NCBI GenBank assembly: GCA_963809925.1
Contig: CAWELH010000006.1
Coordinates: forward strand, 1 to 64,000
Source: DASQZK01 sp963809925
GTDB taxonomy: Bacteria > Bacteroidota > Bacteroidia > Bacteroidales > GCA-2748055
DNA length: 64,000 bases
Direction: 5' to 3'
Shown: piece after piece, positions 54,097 to 62,808 of the stretch
Position numbering within the stretch: position 1 is the first letter of the stretch
Layout of the letters: every line of letters starts with the position of its first letter
Made by a program: the position numbers and the translations under genes
The notes under the pieces: model-generated
Databases searched by the model: none
What the model was told of the DNA's origin: nothing
The model's input: only the letters and a program-made list of their open reading frames with translations

Positions 54097-55046
54097 TTCC
54101 TTAATAAGCTCTTTAAACTTTTTAAATACCTATAAATGCCCAGCCGAAAACTAAAATATGTAATTGCCTTGTTTATACTGCTTACTTTATATAACTGGTC
54201 AAATTGCTTAAGTAAACTAGGATCAATAGAGATCTCCGTTGAAAATTTAAAATTACTTTTGTTAGTATCGATTAAATCCACATCGAATCTCGAACTTTTT
54301 TCTTTATGCGTCCCACTCCCATCTGAACCGATATTTTTTATTTTTGACACACGAGGATAGACGACCAAAGCATCATTAAATTTATACCTTCCATAATCAC
54401 ATTTGATAGCCCAAACATCATTAAAACCTGAATATGCGCCAATTAATACGCTTAACTTATCCTTTCCTCCACGCTGAAATTTTCGGATTTCCGATCTTGA
54501 TGTAATAAACGTTTTAAAATCCCTCAAATTCCAGTCAATAGTTTTCCATCTGTCAGACCAGATGGCCCAACCCCACGAATTGATCCTAGGCAAAAAGAAA
54601 ATCTCACTAGTAGATGAGGTATTGGAATACGACATTGGTGGAATGTATCCGGAAATCTGAAAAATACGTTTATCATCCTTATAGTAATCTAAGGCCATAT
54701 TCATATAAGCAAGAAAATCAGAAGACGTTATCATATCATCTTCCAGTATTATAGCCTTGTCATTTGTTTGAAGTACTGAGGTAACGCCACTTATTATAGA
54801 ATTCGCTAAACCGTTGTTAGTCATCGATTCTTTGATCTTAATAGAACGAAACCCTCTAACAGTTTTTAAGTATTCTCTAACAGATTCAACAGCTTTTAGA
54901 TCATTTACATCTTTAGGTCCATCTGAAAAAATAAAAAGATCAGTCTCTGATGCAAGCTTATTTCCAGCAATCCCCTCAAGAGTCAGAATAGTATGCTCCA
55001 ACCTTTTGTATACAAATAATACAATTGGTGCTAAATCATTATTCAT
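54093..55046 (-). CDS. Sugar transferase with LEDD metal site (GT2-like)
   Basis: About 317 residues. It begins NDLAPIVLFVYKRLEHTILT and has LFIFSDGPK, KAIILEDDMITSSDFLAYMN as the acidic metal site, QISGYIPP and LPRINSWGWAIWSDRWK, all recurring in Bacteroidota polysaccharide glycosyltransferases of this type. The ATG at 55046 is chosen over 55067 because it forms an ATGA overlap with the Wzx stop. The stop also overlaps the next gene's start. Confidence 0.88.
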   Translation of the reverse strand: MNNDLAPIVLFVYKRLEHTILTLEGIAGNKLASETDLFIFSDGPKDVNDLKAVESVREYLKTVRGFRSIKIKESMTNNGLANSIISGVTSVLQTNDKAIILEDDMITSSDFLAYMNMALDYYKDDKRIFQISGYIPPMSYSNTSSTSEIFFLPRINSWGWAIWSDRWKTIDWNLRDFKTFITSRSEIRKFQRGGKDKLSVLIGAYSGFNDVWAIKCDYGRYKFNDALVVYPRVSKIKNIGSDGSGTHKEKSSRFDVDLIDTNKSNFKFSTEISIDPSLLKQFDQLYKVSSINKAITYFSFRLGIYRYLKSLKSLLRK

Positions 55047-56302
55047 AATAATTTGAGTTTCTTGCATAGGAAAAATGAGTAACTAAGGATAAAGAGTTCT
55101 ACAATATTAATAGTGATAATAATAGAAATGGAACTTAAATTACCAATAAGTAGCAAAAATAAGATGCAAACTACATACACAATGCCTGAGTATAATATAA
55201 TCCCAGCGTATTTTCTAACGTAACCAAAAGGGAGAAGAATTTGCATCGACAGAAACTGCCCCACAGTAAAGGGCAAAAGGGAAATCGCAAATAAAATCAA
55301 AATATTTCTCCCAACTAATGAATACTCACCAGTAAAAAATATAATAATAAATTTATTTAAAATAGTAATTGCCAAAATAATCAAGGTAACAATCAAGGCT
55401 GAATATTTTATAACAACTTTAACCAGTTTTACATTTTTCTCACGAGAAACTTTTGGGAAAATTGTCTGACCTATTGTGTTAATAAAAGTTTTTATAGAGG
55501 TCAGTATTTTATCGGTCAAATCGAAATATGTTAGTGTTTCGAGATTAATTAAGCTACCAATAAGAATCTTGTTGGTACTCATATATATTAATCGCACAGC
55601 ACCTGAGGCAAATATTGGGATTGCCTCAACAAAGTGAAATCTAATTTCTTTAAAGGCTGGTATAAAGAATCGATATCGATCGTGCTTATATACAATCAGA
55701 ATTGAAATTATCCCTCCAAGAATAGCCCCTATAGTATTGAACGCGGGTACCAGCAAATAATCTGACTTATTTTTAACACATAAAAAAATCAAGCCGATAA
55801 AAATTGTTCGTGTGAATACATTAATTATTGTAATAAACTTCATTTTTTCCATTCCCTGAAAATACCATACAGGTATCAGGACTTCATTTATACATATACC
55901 AAAAGTTATAATATACAAAAATCTATTTTCCTGTAATTTCGGAATTAACTCTACCAAAAGTATCAATAGAAAGAATCCTGTTAAAAATAGTAAGATCTTA
56001 ATAATATAGATTGAATTGATGGCCATTGAAGTTAAGTGCCTGTCATTCTTGTTAATAGAAATAAATTTAGTTGCACTAAGGTTGAATCCAAAATTAATTA
56101 CCACCATGAAATAAGATATCATAGCCTGTGCAAAAGCAATCAGGCCATATACTGAAAGACCCAGAACCCTGGTTAAGTATGGGTAGGTAATCAACGGAAT
56201 AAGAATGTTGAACACTTGAAGTGCGCTCAGATATGAGAAATTACTGACAAGTGTATTGTATTTCCTCAAATTATATCTTAATATATCTCTATATCTCCTC
56301 AA
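55043..56302 (-). CDS. wzx: Wzx-type oligosaccharide flippase
   Basis: A 419-residue MOP-superfamily protein with 12 or more helices that flips undecaprenyl-linked repeat units across the inner membrane. It begins NFSYLSALQVFNILIPLITYP and has YLTRVLGLSVYGLIAFAQAM, hallmarks of the family. The start at 56302 is TTG; no ATG occurs until well inside the first helices, so the exact start is uncertain. Works with Wzy and Wza/Wzz of the same locus. Confidence 0.92.
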   Translation of the reverse strand: MRRYRDILRYNLRKYNTLVSNFSYLSALQVFNILIPLITYPYLTRVLGLSVYGLIAFAQAMISYFMVVINFGFNLSATKFISINKNDRHLTSMAINSIYIIKILLFLTGFFLLILLVELIPKLQENRFLYIITFGICINEVLIPVWYFQGMEKMKFITIINVFTRTIFIGLIFLCVKNKSDYLLVPAFNTIGAILGGIISILIVYKHDRYRFFIPAFKEIRFHFVEAIPIFASGAVRLIYMSTNKILIGSLINLETLTYFDLTDKILTSIKTFINTIGQTIFPKVSREKNVKLVKVVIKYSALIVTLIILAITILNKFIIIFFTGEYSLVGRNILILFAISLLPFTVGQFLSMQILLPFGYVRKYAGIILYSGIVYVVCILFLLLIGNLSSISIIITINIVELFILSYSFFLCKKLKLL

Positions 56303-56413
56303 ACTTAACGATCTCTAAAATTTATAAATACAGAACCTCCCGGACTTACTCTTAAACGAATAAGATTTAGACTTATATAATTATTCACCCATCAGATCTT
56401 CGCCAATACTGCT

Positions 56414-57559
56414 TTAGAGGTTACTTGACGGTGAGGCGGCCCAAGCTTTAATTAAGACCAAGGTACTTCCGATAAAAATCCCTAGAAATATACTTAAAAC
56501 TAATATCAAGCTTCTTTTAGGACTGCTCCTTTCATAAGGAATTTGTACGGGATTCAGTACTTTGAAAATAGGGGTCTCTTGTTGAACATTTATTTTAGAT
56601 TGTTCTAGTTGTTGAGACAAGCCGTTGTATAAATTAAATGCCAGATTATACTGAGCCTGTAGCCTGTCTTCTTCACTCTTCAGTTTTGAGGATATAATAT
56701 TTTTATTTGCATCCCTAAAAAAAGCGAGATTATTCTGTGCCTTCTCAAATTCATTTCTGGCCTCCTCTGTTTGTCTTTGTGTAAATTCAAGTGTATTCCG
56801 CGCCTTTCCTAGTCTGTAATCAGTGACATACTCGGTAAGGCTTTTGGTAGATTCATCGGCGACCTTGGCAGCAATTAACGGATCTGGAAACTTTGCAACG
56901 ATGCTTATTATCCCATTGTTTTCATTTATTTCAGCCCATAATCTTTTTTTCATTTTTTTAATTACCCCATACTCCTCAAATGTCAAATTAATAGAAGTAC
57001 GATCTCCTTTTAACGGAGTTATTCTGTGATTTTTTTTTACAAAAAACACTATTTTTCCAGGCAAGCCTATCGTGTATTTCTTAATATAATCGATAACAGA
57101 AACATAAGCCAAATCATTAAGATAGTATCCAATGCTAACCGCAGAATCAATGCCCGGTACAAATACTTTTTCATTCATTAAGTGCACTAGGAAGGGGGTA
57201 CTCTGGATAATTTCAGGATAAAGCTCTGGTCTCACAGCATCCTGTCCTCCAATACTGCTAAGATCAATCCCAGCCAAATTACCAAGGTTGCCAAATTGAC
57301 TTAGAAGACTGGAAGATCCAACTTCTTTTCCATGCGGTTCTGGTAATAATTTGGCTTCAGCCTTATATTCTTTTCTGCTTCCAAAAGCGATGAAAATTCC
57401 TAAAAGGAAAAAGATGATAGTAATCTTTACAACAGATATCTTATTAATCCACAGGAACCGAATAACAGCTATAAAGTCTAATTCTCCTTTACTTCGAATA
57501 GACTGGAAAGCACTAGATTTTAAGTCCACAAACCTATTATTTTTAGATGATTCAATCAT
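56414..57559 (-). CDS. wzz: Wzz-type polysaccharide chain-length determinant
   Basis: A 381-residue inner-membrane protein. The first helix (about 40-60, VVKITIIFFLLGIFIAF) follows a cytoplasmic tail, then YKAEAKLLPEPHG. A long periplasmic region includes the coiled-coil stretch FTQRQTEEARNEFEKAQNNL, and the second helix near the C-terminus (LILVLSIFLGIFIGSTLVLI) is preceded by the conserved PxxP-like VNPVQIPYERSSPKRS. It has no tyrosine kinase domain. It sits 17 nt after wza. Confidence 0.93.
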   Translation of the reverse strand: MIESSKNNRFVDLKSSAFQSIRSKGELDFIAVIRFLWINKISVVKITIIFFLLGIFIAFGSRKEYKAEAKLLPEPHGKEVGSSSLLSQFGNLGNLAGIDLSSIGGQDAVRPELYPEIIQSTPFLVHLMNEKVFVPGIDSAVSIGYYLNDLAYVSVIDYIKKYTIGLPGKIVFFVKKNHRITPLKGDRTSINLTFEEYGVIKKMKKRLWAEINENNGIISIVAKFPDPLIAAKVADESTKSLTEYVTDYRLGKARNTLEFTQRQTEEARNEFEKAQNNLAFFRDANKNIISSKLKSEEDRLQAQYNLAFNLYNGLSQQLEQSKINVQQETPIFKVLNPVQIPYERSSPKRSLILVLSIFLGIFIGSTLVLIKAWAASPSSNL

Positions 57560-57575
57560 ATTTAAGTAGCCAAAA

Positions 57576-60107
57576 TTACAATCTCCCGATCAACGTTACC
57601 AACACCAAAGCCATCGACGCCAGCGCCGAACTTATACTTATCGCCTGTTGCGGTGAAACCTTATTTTTCTCAGGCTTTACCGGTACATAGATCTCCGATC
57701 CGGGTTCAACGTTGGGGTAGTTATTAAAAAATATCACCTTCCGCGTCCTGTCGACACTTCCGTTCGGGTAGATGATGTATGATTTACTCTTCCTGGCATT
57801 TTCCGCAAAGCCACCCGCACTCGAGATATACTTTCCAAAATTGTAGGTTTCATCGTACCGGATGGTCGTATTGTACAGAACAGCCCCGTTAAGACGTACC
57901 GTCTGCAGCTCTTTTGGAACAATGAGCCGATCTCCCTCTTTTAAGATAATGTTATACTTTGAGTCCGGATCATCCATGATCTTATCAAGATCGATGCCTA
58001 GAGCCGTCTCTCTATCCTTTTTTGCCTCAAATGCAAAAGCAGTGGTATCATGAGTCATCAAAGCAAGCTCATCCAGCCTTTTTTGCTTGGACTTGTCCTC
58101 TTCGGTCAGTCTACGGATAAGCCTTGCTCCTTTGGGATATGACTCTGCTGTAAGACCACCGGCACGTTCGATCAGGTCGGAAATCTTCTCATCCTTGCTG
58201 GAAAGACTGTATTTACCCGGAAACTGGACTTCACCTTCCACAAGTATAATCTGCTGTGCTTCATATCCGGGTGAACGCCTTATAAAGATCTGGTCAAAAG
58301 GCTTCAGAATGAAATTCGACGCTTCGGGCGACAATTTTAAACCGGGGGTGATGTTAAATCTGAAAGTTTCTGCCATCGCATTTCCCGATGTTTGAGCCTG
58401 TGGATCCCTGACACGACGGGCCACCTCAACCCTCGACAATGAGGCAGATTCAAGAAGACCCCCCCCTTGTAATATAATATCCTCAACCGTGGCATTCTGA
58501 ATGTAGGGATATATTCCCGGACGTTTCACATCTCCCAATACTTCCACGGTAAGATTTTCCTGCAGGTCGGTGATGGATGGCACCAGTATCAGATCTTCAC
58601 GCTGGAGAAGGATCGGCTCTTTCTGATCACTCAGATCATTCATGTCAAAAGGCACTACCGAAACAGTAAGGTCTTTGTTTAAGCGGTAAATTTCGCCGCG
58701 GTTTGGAAATGCATCTTCTCTTAATCCTTCAGCCTTTTGAATGAGATCAGCCAAAGACATGTCTGTTTCAAGCGAATATTCTCCGGGACGGTATACTGCA
58801 CCGGCAATCTCAACCCTGTTCTCAAACCGGTTGAGGACGGAATCCACAAGAACCCGGTCACCATCATTTAGCGTTTCCCGCATGAAATCCTTTTCAGGAA
58901 TATCGACGATGCTGTTCTCACGATCTGTCTTCCTGTAGATCTTTAATCGTCGGGTATACGCCTTCCCTGTAAAACCACCCATAAAGGTTATCAGATTGCC
59001 CAGCGTTTCCCCTTCTTTCATCTCATAAATGCCAGGTCGTTTTACTTCCCCTTCCACCTGAACACGACTCATATACGGCTGAAGCAGGATAACATCCTGC
59101 TCCTGCAGCCTCATGTTCCCGTCGAGCGTTCCGTCTATAAGGAATTTATAAAAATCAATTTTTGCAATGGTCTTGTTGCTACGGATGAGATCAATCTCCC
59201 GGAGTGAGCCGTTCTTTGAAGGTCCGCCGGCTGAATAAAGCGCATTAAATACACTGGCCAGCGAAGGCAGCGTATAGGTTCCGGGCACCGCCACCTCTCC
59301 AACGATATTAACCTTAATACTTCTTACTGAATTCAGACTGAGATCCATAAACGTATTCGGACTTGCCCCGGATAATCCAGAATAAATTTTTCCAAGAACC
59401 CTCTTCAGCTTCTCTGAGGCAGTTTCGACCGTAAGCCCGCTGAGTAAGACCGGGCCGATATTCGGAATAATAACGCTTCCTTCGGGTGATATCTCAAGAT
59501 TATAGGTTTGTTCGGCAACCCCCCATATATCAATGATAATATTATCACCCGGGCCTAGGACATAATCTGTCGGTGTGGGAATGTTGAGAATGGGTTCGAA
59601 TTGTATGCGATCATTATTAAAGAGCTCCATGCCGAATATCCTGTCCTGGGGCCTTTTCACGATTTCCGTTCCCGGGCTCTCAAAGATGCTGAACAGCTCA
59701 TCTGTATCTGTCAGTTCAGACTTTTCTTCTTCAACCGGTTTCGTTAACCCTTCTTTCGAAGGCGCCGAAGGATGTTCTGAATCACTGTATTTCCTTATCC
59801 TGCTGCGGTCAGTGGCATTGGAAAGATCAATGGAAGGATTCTCCCTGAACTCCATGATCCGTTGCCTGAGCTTGGAAATCTGATCGGGCTGTATTCCTCT
59901 CAACAGGGCCATCTTCTCAAATTCCTGCATGGTGATACCCATCTCATCAAGCCGGTCAAGCAACTTTTTGATCTGATCATCACTTAATGATTCGACCTGA
60001 ATTTCGTTCAGATTATCTGAATTGACAGGTAACTGCTGGGATTTTAATGTTTGAGGTAGAAAGAGCAATAAACTGTTGAACAGTAAAAAAAATATGTTTC
60101 TTTTCAT
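57576..60107 (-). CDS. wza: Wza-like SLBB-domain polysaccharide export protein
   Basis: An outer-membrane export protein of about 843 residues, larger than E. coli Wza (about 380). A signal peptide (IFFLLFNSLLLFLPQTLKS) and a long helical, acidic region come first. The poly-export domain starts at about residue 205 (PTDYVLGPGDNIIIDIWG). Multiple SLBB repeats follow with recurring GEVKRPGIYEMKEGE, GAVYRPGEYSLETDM and GDVKRPGIYPYIQNA motifs, and the C-terminus has one helix. The ATG at 60107 is chosen over TTG at 60113. It is the first gene of the polysaccharide operon. Confidence 0.95.
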   Translation of the reverse strand: MKRNIFFLLFNSLLLFLPQTLKSQQLPVNSDNLNEIQVESLSDDQIKKLLDRLDEMGITMQEFEKMALLRGIQPDQISKLRQRIMEFRENPSIDLSNATDRSRIRKYSDSEHPSAPSKEGLTKPVEEEKSELTDTDELFSIFESPGTEIVKRPQDRIFGMELFNNDRIQFEPILNIPTPTDYVLGPGDNIIIDIWGVAEQTYNLEISPEGSVIIPNIGPVLLSGLTVETASEKLKRVLGKIYSGLSGASPNTFMDLSLNSVRSIKVNIVGEVAVPGTYTLPSLASVFNALYSAGGPSKNGSLREIDLIRSNKTIAKIDFYKFLIDGTLDGNMRLQEQDVILLQPYMSRVQVEGEVKRPGIYEMKEGETLGNLITFMGGFTGKAYTRRLKIYRKTDRENSIVDIPEKDFMRETLNDGDRVLVDSVLNRFENRVEIAGAVYRPGEYSLETDMSLADLIQKAEGLREDAFPNRGEIYRLNKDLTVSVVPFDMNDLSDQKEPILLQREDLILVPSITDLQENLTVEVLGDVKRPGIYPYIQNATVEDIILQGGGLLESASLSRVEVARRVRDPQAQTSGNAMAETFRFNITPGLKLSPEASNFILKPFDQIFIRRSPGYEAQQIILVEGEVQFPGKYSLSSKDEKISDLIERAGGLTAESYPKGARLIRRLTEEDKSKQKRLDELALMTHDTTAFAFEAKKDRETALGIDLDKIMDDPDSKYNIILKEGDRLIVPKELQTVRLNGAVLYNTTIRYDETYNFGKYISSAGGFAENARKSKSYIIYPNGSVDRTRKVIFFNNYPNVEPGSEIYVPVKPEKNKVSPQQAISISSALASMALVLVTLIGRL

Positions 60108-60400
60108 TGACAATCATCTAATGATTTTGATACTTTTTGAAATAAATATTAAAATTAATCTTCATTTCAGGATTCTAAACATTTATTTACACTATTTTAT
60201 ATTAACTAAAATCAGAATAAATTAGTGTGTTTCTGTAATGAAAATCCGTCCCCCGGAAGCCTGGTTTTTAGTGACATTGAATACAATAGAACTGATTTAA
60301 CTAAACAATCGGGATTTTGATATCCCTCTCTCTTATTATTCATCCCCCTCCAGGAGAATCTCCTGTTCATTTCAGGTTAATCGTACTATTTTCGGCACCA

Positions 60401-60430
60401 CAAAGGTAATTGTAAATTGCCGATCAGCAA
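60401..60430 (-). promoter_or_regulatory. Candidate promoter of the wza operon
   Basis: On the minus strand, TTG (60430-60428) and TACCTTTG (60408-60401) are 19 nt apart, a full Bacteroidota -33/-7 match. Transcription would start near 60394, leaving a leader of about 290 nt before the wza ATG. Confidence 0.55.
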
Positions 60431-60617
60431 TGCGAATGTGATGGGTATCACATCCGTACAGATCCTTCTGCTGACGGCTTATACCGATCTGAAGTTCAAA
60501 GGTTTCAATTTAAACCTCAGAATGAAATAAAATGTAAAGCATTTAAGTTCAATGAAAACAATCATTATATTCTGACACCTGTTCTGGTCTGTATGGGAAG
60601 GAACCGATGTTGTGCAT

Positions 60618-60648
60618 AAAAAACACGGAAGTTTTCAACTTCCGTGTT
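60618..60648 (-). terminator. Intrinsic terminator after the M16 genes
   Basis: A perfect 12-bp stem, AACACGGAAGTT/AACTTCCGTGTT, with a short TTC-containing loop. On the minus strand it is followed by six Ts (60623-60618). It lies about 60 nt after the M16 gene stop and separates the peptidase pair from the wza operon. Confidence 0.9.
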
Positions 60649-60708
60649 ACTAATATTTGATTACTTAATTATCAAGTTTTAAATATTCGAAACATTCATG
60701 CGCATATC

Positions 60709-62782
60709 TCACTCGCCCTTCTCAAAAACATCACTCCCTATCTTACTCTTGTTATCTATGTTTGATACTTCGATGGTAATTTCCTGCGGCCCCATTTTCG
60801 TTGTTCTTTTAAAAGGATATTTCACGCCATTCACATCCCGGTAATCGGAAAAATCACTCGCCTGCTGAACACCATCGACCTCATTGATGCTACGAACCAG
60901 TAATCCTGAGGCAACTGAGTAATATTCCGTGGATTTGTTCCCGGCAGGGCTTGTAATTATCAACGAGTAGGCATCCTCTCCGTTTATGCTCTCGATCCCG
61001 GTAAGTTCAAGCTTGTAACCTTCTTCAGCATAATGAAGTTCAGGCATGAATAACGCCTGTTCTTTCATCCGTGTCAGTGTATCACCGGAAGCCTCTGAAG
61101 AACCCATCATCGACTTAATATAACCCCGTTCTCCATCATACAATTGTTCCATAATGGTGTTGTTATTCATGCTCATTTCCATTTTAAATTTACCAGGTGC
61201 CTGCTTATAAATATCAATGTTGATATCCATACCCTGAACACTGGTTTTGGCATGTGTCGTCACATTTTTTATCTTTTTAAGCTTTGCTGCGCCCCCGATT
61301 TCCGCAATATACCTGTCGAGAACACGTTGTGCCGTCACGCCCTCCGGAATCGCCTTTGCTTCTTTCACCGGTTGACCATAATGGTCATAAAAACTGACTG
61401 CCCCATTGGAGGCAAATTTTTTCAGCGTCGGAGACACCTCTTCCTTATTTCCTACAACCAGGATGTAAGCATGATCCGGCAAAATATACTTCTGCGACAT
61501 TTTCCTGACATCATCTGGTGTTACAGCGGCGATCTTTTCAAGGTAGGTTGCATAATAATCATCCGGTAAATTATATAACTCTTTATTCAGAGCAAAGGAA
61601 GCAATGGTCTGCGGCCTTTCCAATGACCTTGCAAAGCTGCCTGAAAGCACATTCTTCACCAATTGAAGATGATCCGGATCCACATTTTCCTCGGTCATCC
61701 TTTTCATCTCAAACAGGATTTGTGTAATTGCACTGTCTGTCACCGAATTCCTGACTGAAGCCGATGCTTCAAACGATCCCATCAATTTATCCGACGAAAT
61801 ATTTGATCTGGCGCCATAGGTATATGCATGCTTTTCCCGGAGATTTTGCATTAGCCGTCCCGAAAATACTCCTCCACCTAATATTCCGTTTGTCACATCT
61901 GCAGGAATGACATCCGGGCTTCCCGGTTTAAGTTTTAAAGGATAAGTAACTGTCACGACTGACTGCACTGCTCCGGCCTTGTTGACAAAGGCAACCTGGT
62001 CCTCATCAGGTACCGGAGGAAAAGTATACTCATGTTCGGGAACCGTCCCTTCTTTCCATGATCCGAAATACTTGTCGGCAAGCTCCCTGGCATGTCCTGC
62101 ATCGACGTCTCCGACAATAACAAGGTAAGCCACATTGGGCTTGAAATAGGTCATATAATACCTGACCACATCCGCCCGGCTTATATTTTCGACCGTCTTT
62201 TCCGTGATCTGCTCACCATAAGGGGTATCGGCTCCGAAATTTAGAACTTCAGATACATTGGAGGCAATAGCATCCGGATCATCTTTTGTCGTTTTAAGTG
62301 CGGTAATGGTTTGCTTTTTATTTTTCTCAAGCTCACTTTCAGGGAAAACGGGATGAAGAAGAACATCGGCCATCAGGGTCAGAAGCGTATCTTCATGATC
62401 GGTAAGGGAAGCCCCATAGATTCCTGTTGCGTAGGTGTTCAACGTTCCTCCGATAAAATCAATGGATTCATCAATCTGTTCCTTCGTGCGTGAATCCGTA
62501 CCTGAACGTAAGCAGGTCGCCGGCCATCGAAACATAGCCGGCCTTGTCTCCCTCCTTAACCCTGTCAACATCCAGCCTGAGCTGAAAGGATACTCGTGGA
62601 AGCCTGTGATTTTCAACTACAATAACCCGAAGTCCGTTATCAAGGGTAAACATTGAGTAATTCCCAAGATTGATTTTTGGTGCGGGACCCGGCTCGGGCG
62701 GCTGACTCCGGTCTATCTGCTGTGCCATGACAGAAGAGGTGAGCAGCAGGACAAGGAATATATTGAAAATGATTCTTTTCAT
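60709..62782 (-). pseudogene. Inactive-subunit M16 peptidase with LolA-like tail, apparent frameshift
   Basis: Two overlapping frames encode one protein. 62782 to about 62510 gives a signal peptide (IIFNIFLVLLLTSSVMAQ) and the first strands (YSMFTLDNGLRVIVVENHRL). From about 62508 the other frame continues DSRTKEQIDESIDFIGGTLN to the stop at 60709. Removing one base near 62509 (minus-strand CTTACG) joins them as GDLLRSGTDSRTKEQ, exactly the family pattern, giving about 690 residues. The catalytic HxxEH is absent where it should lie (AGYVSMAGDLL), as in non-catalytic M16 partners. The last 200 residues are a LolA-like domain (GKFKMEMSMNNNT). True mutation or sequencing error cannot be told apart here. 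Confidence 0.85.
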
Positions 62783-62808
62783 GGGATTGAATTATTTTTT
62801 TAGTAGAA

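Larger units (their letters stand above)
60108..60708. other. 601-nt leader/spacer upstream of the polysaccharide operon
   Basis: It holds the candidate wza promoter (60401-60430), a perfect 15-nt palindrome CAGGAGAATCTCCTG at 60351-60365 inside the long leader, and the M16 terminator at 60618-60648. No gene is visible. Confidence 0.6.
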
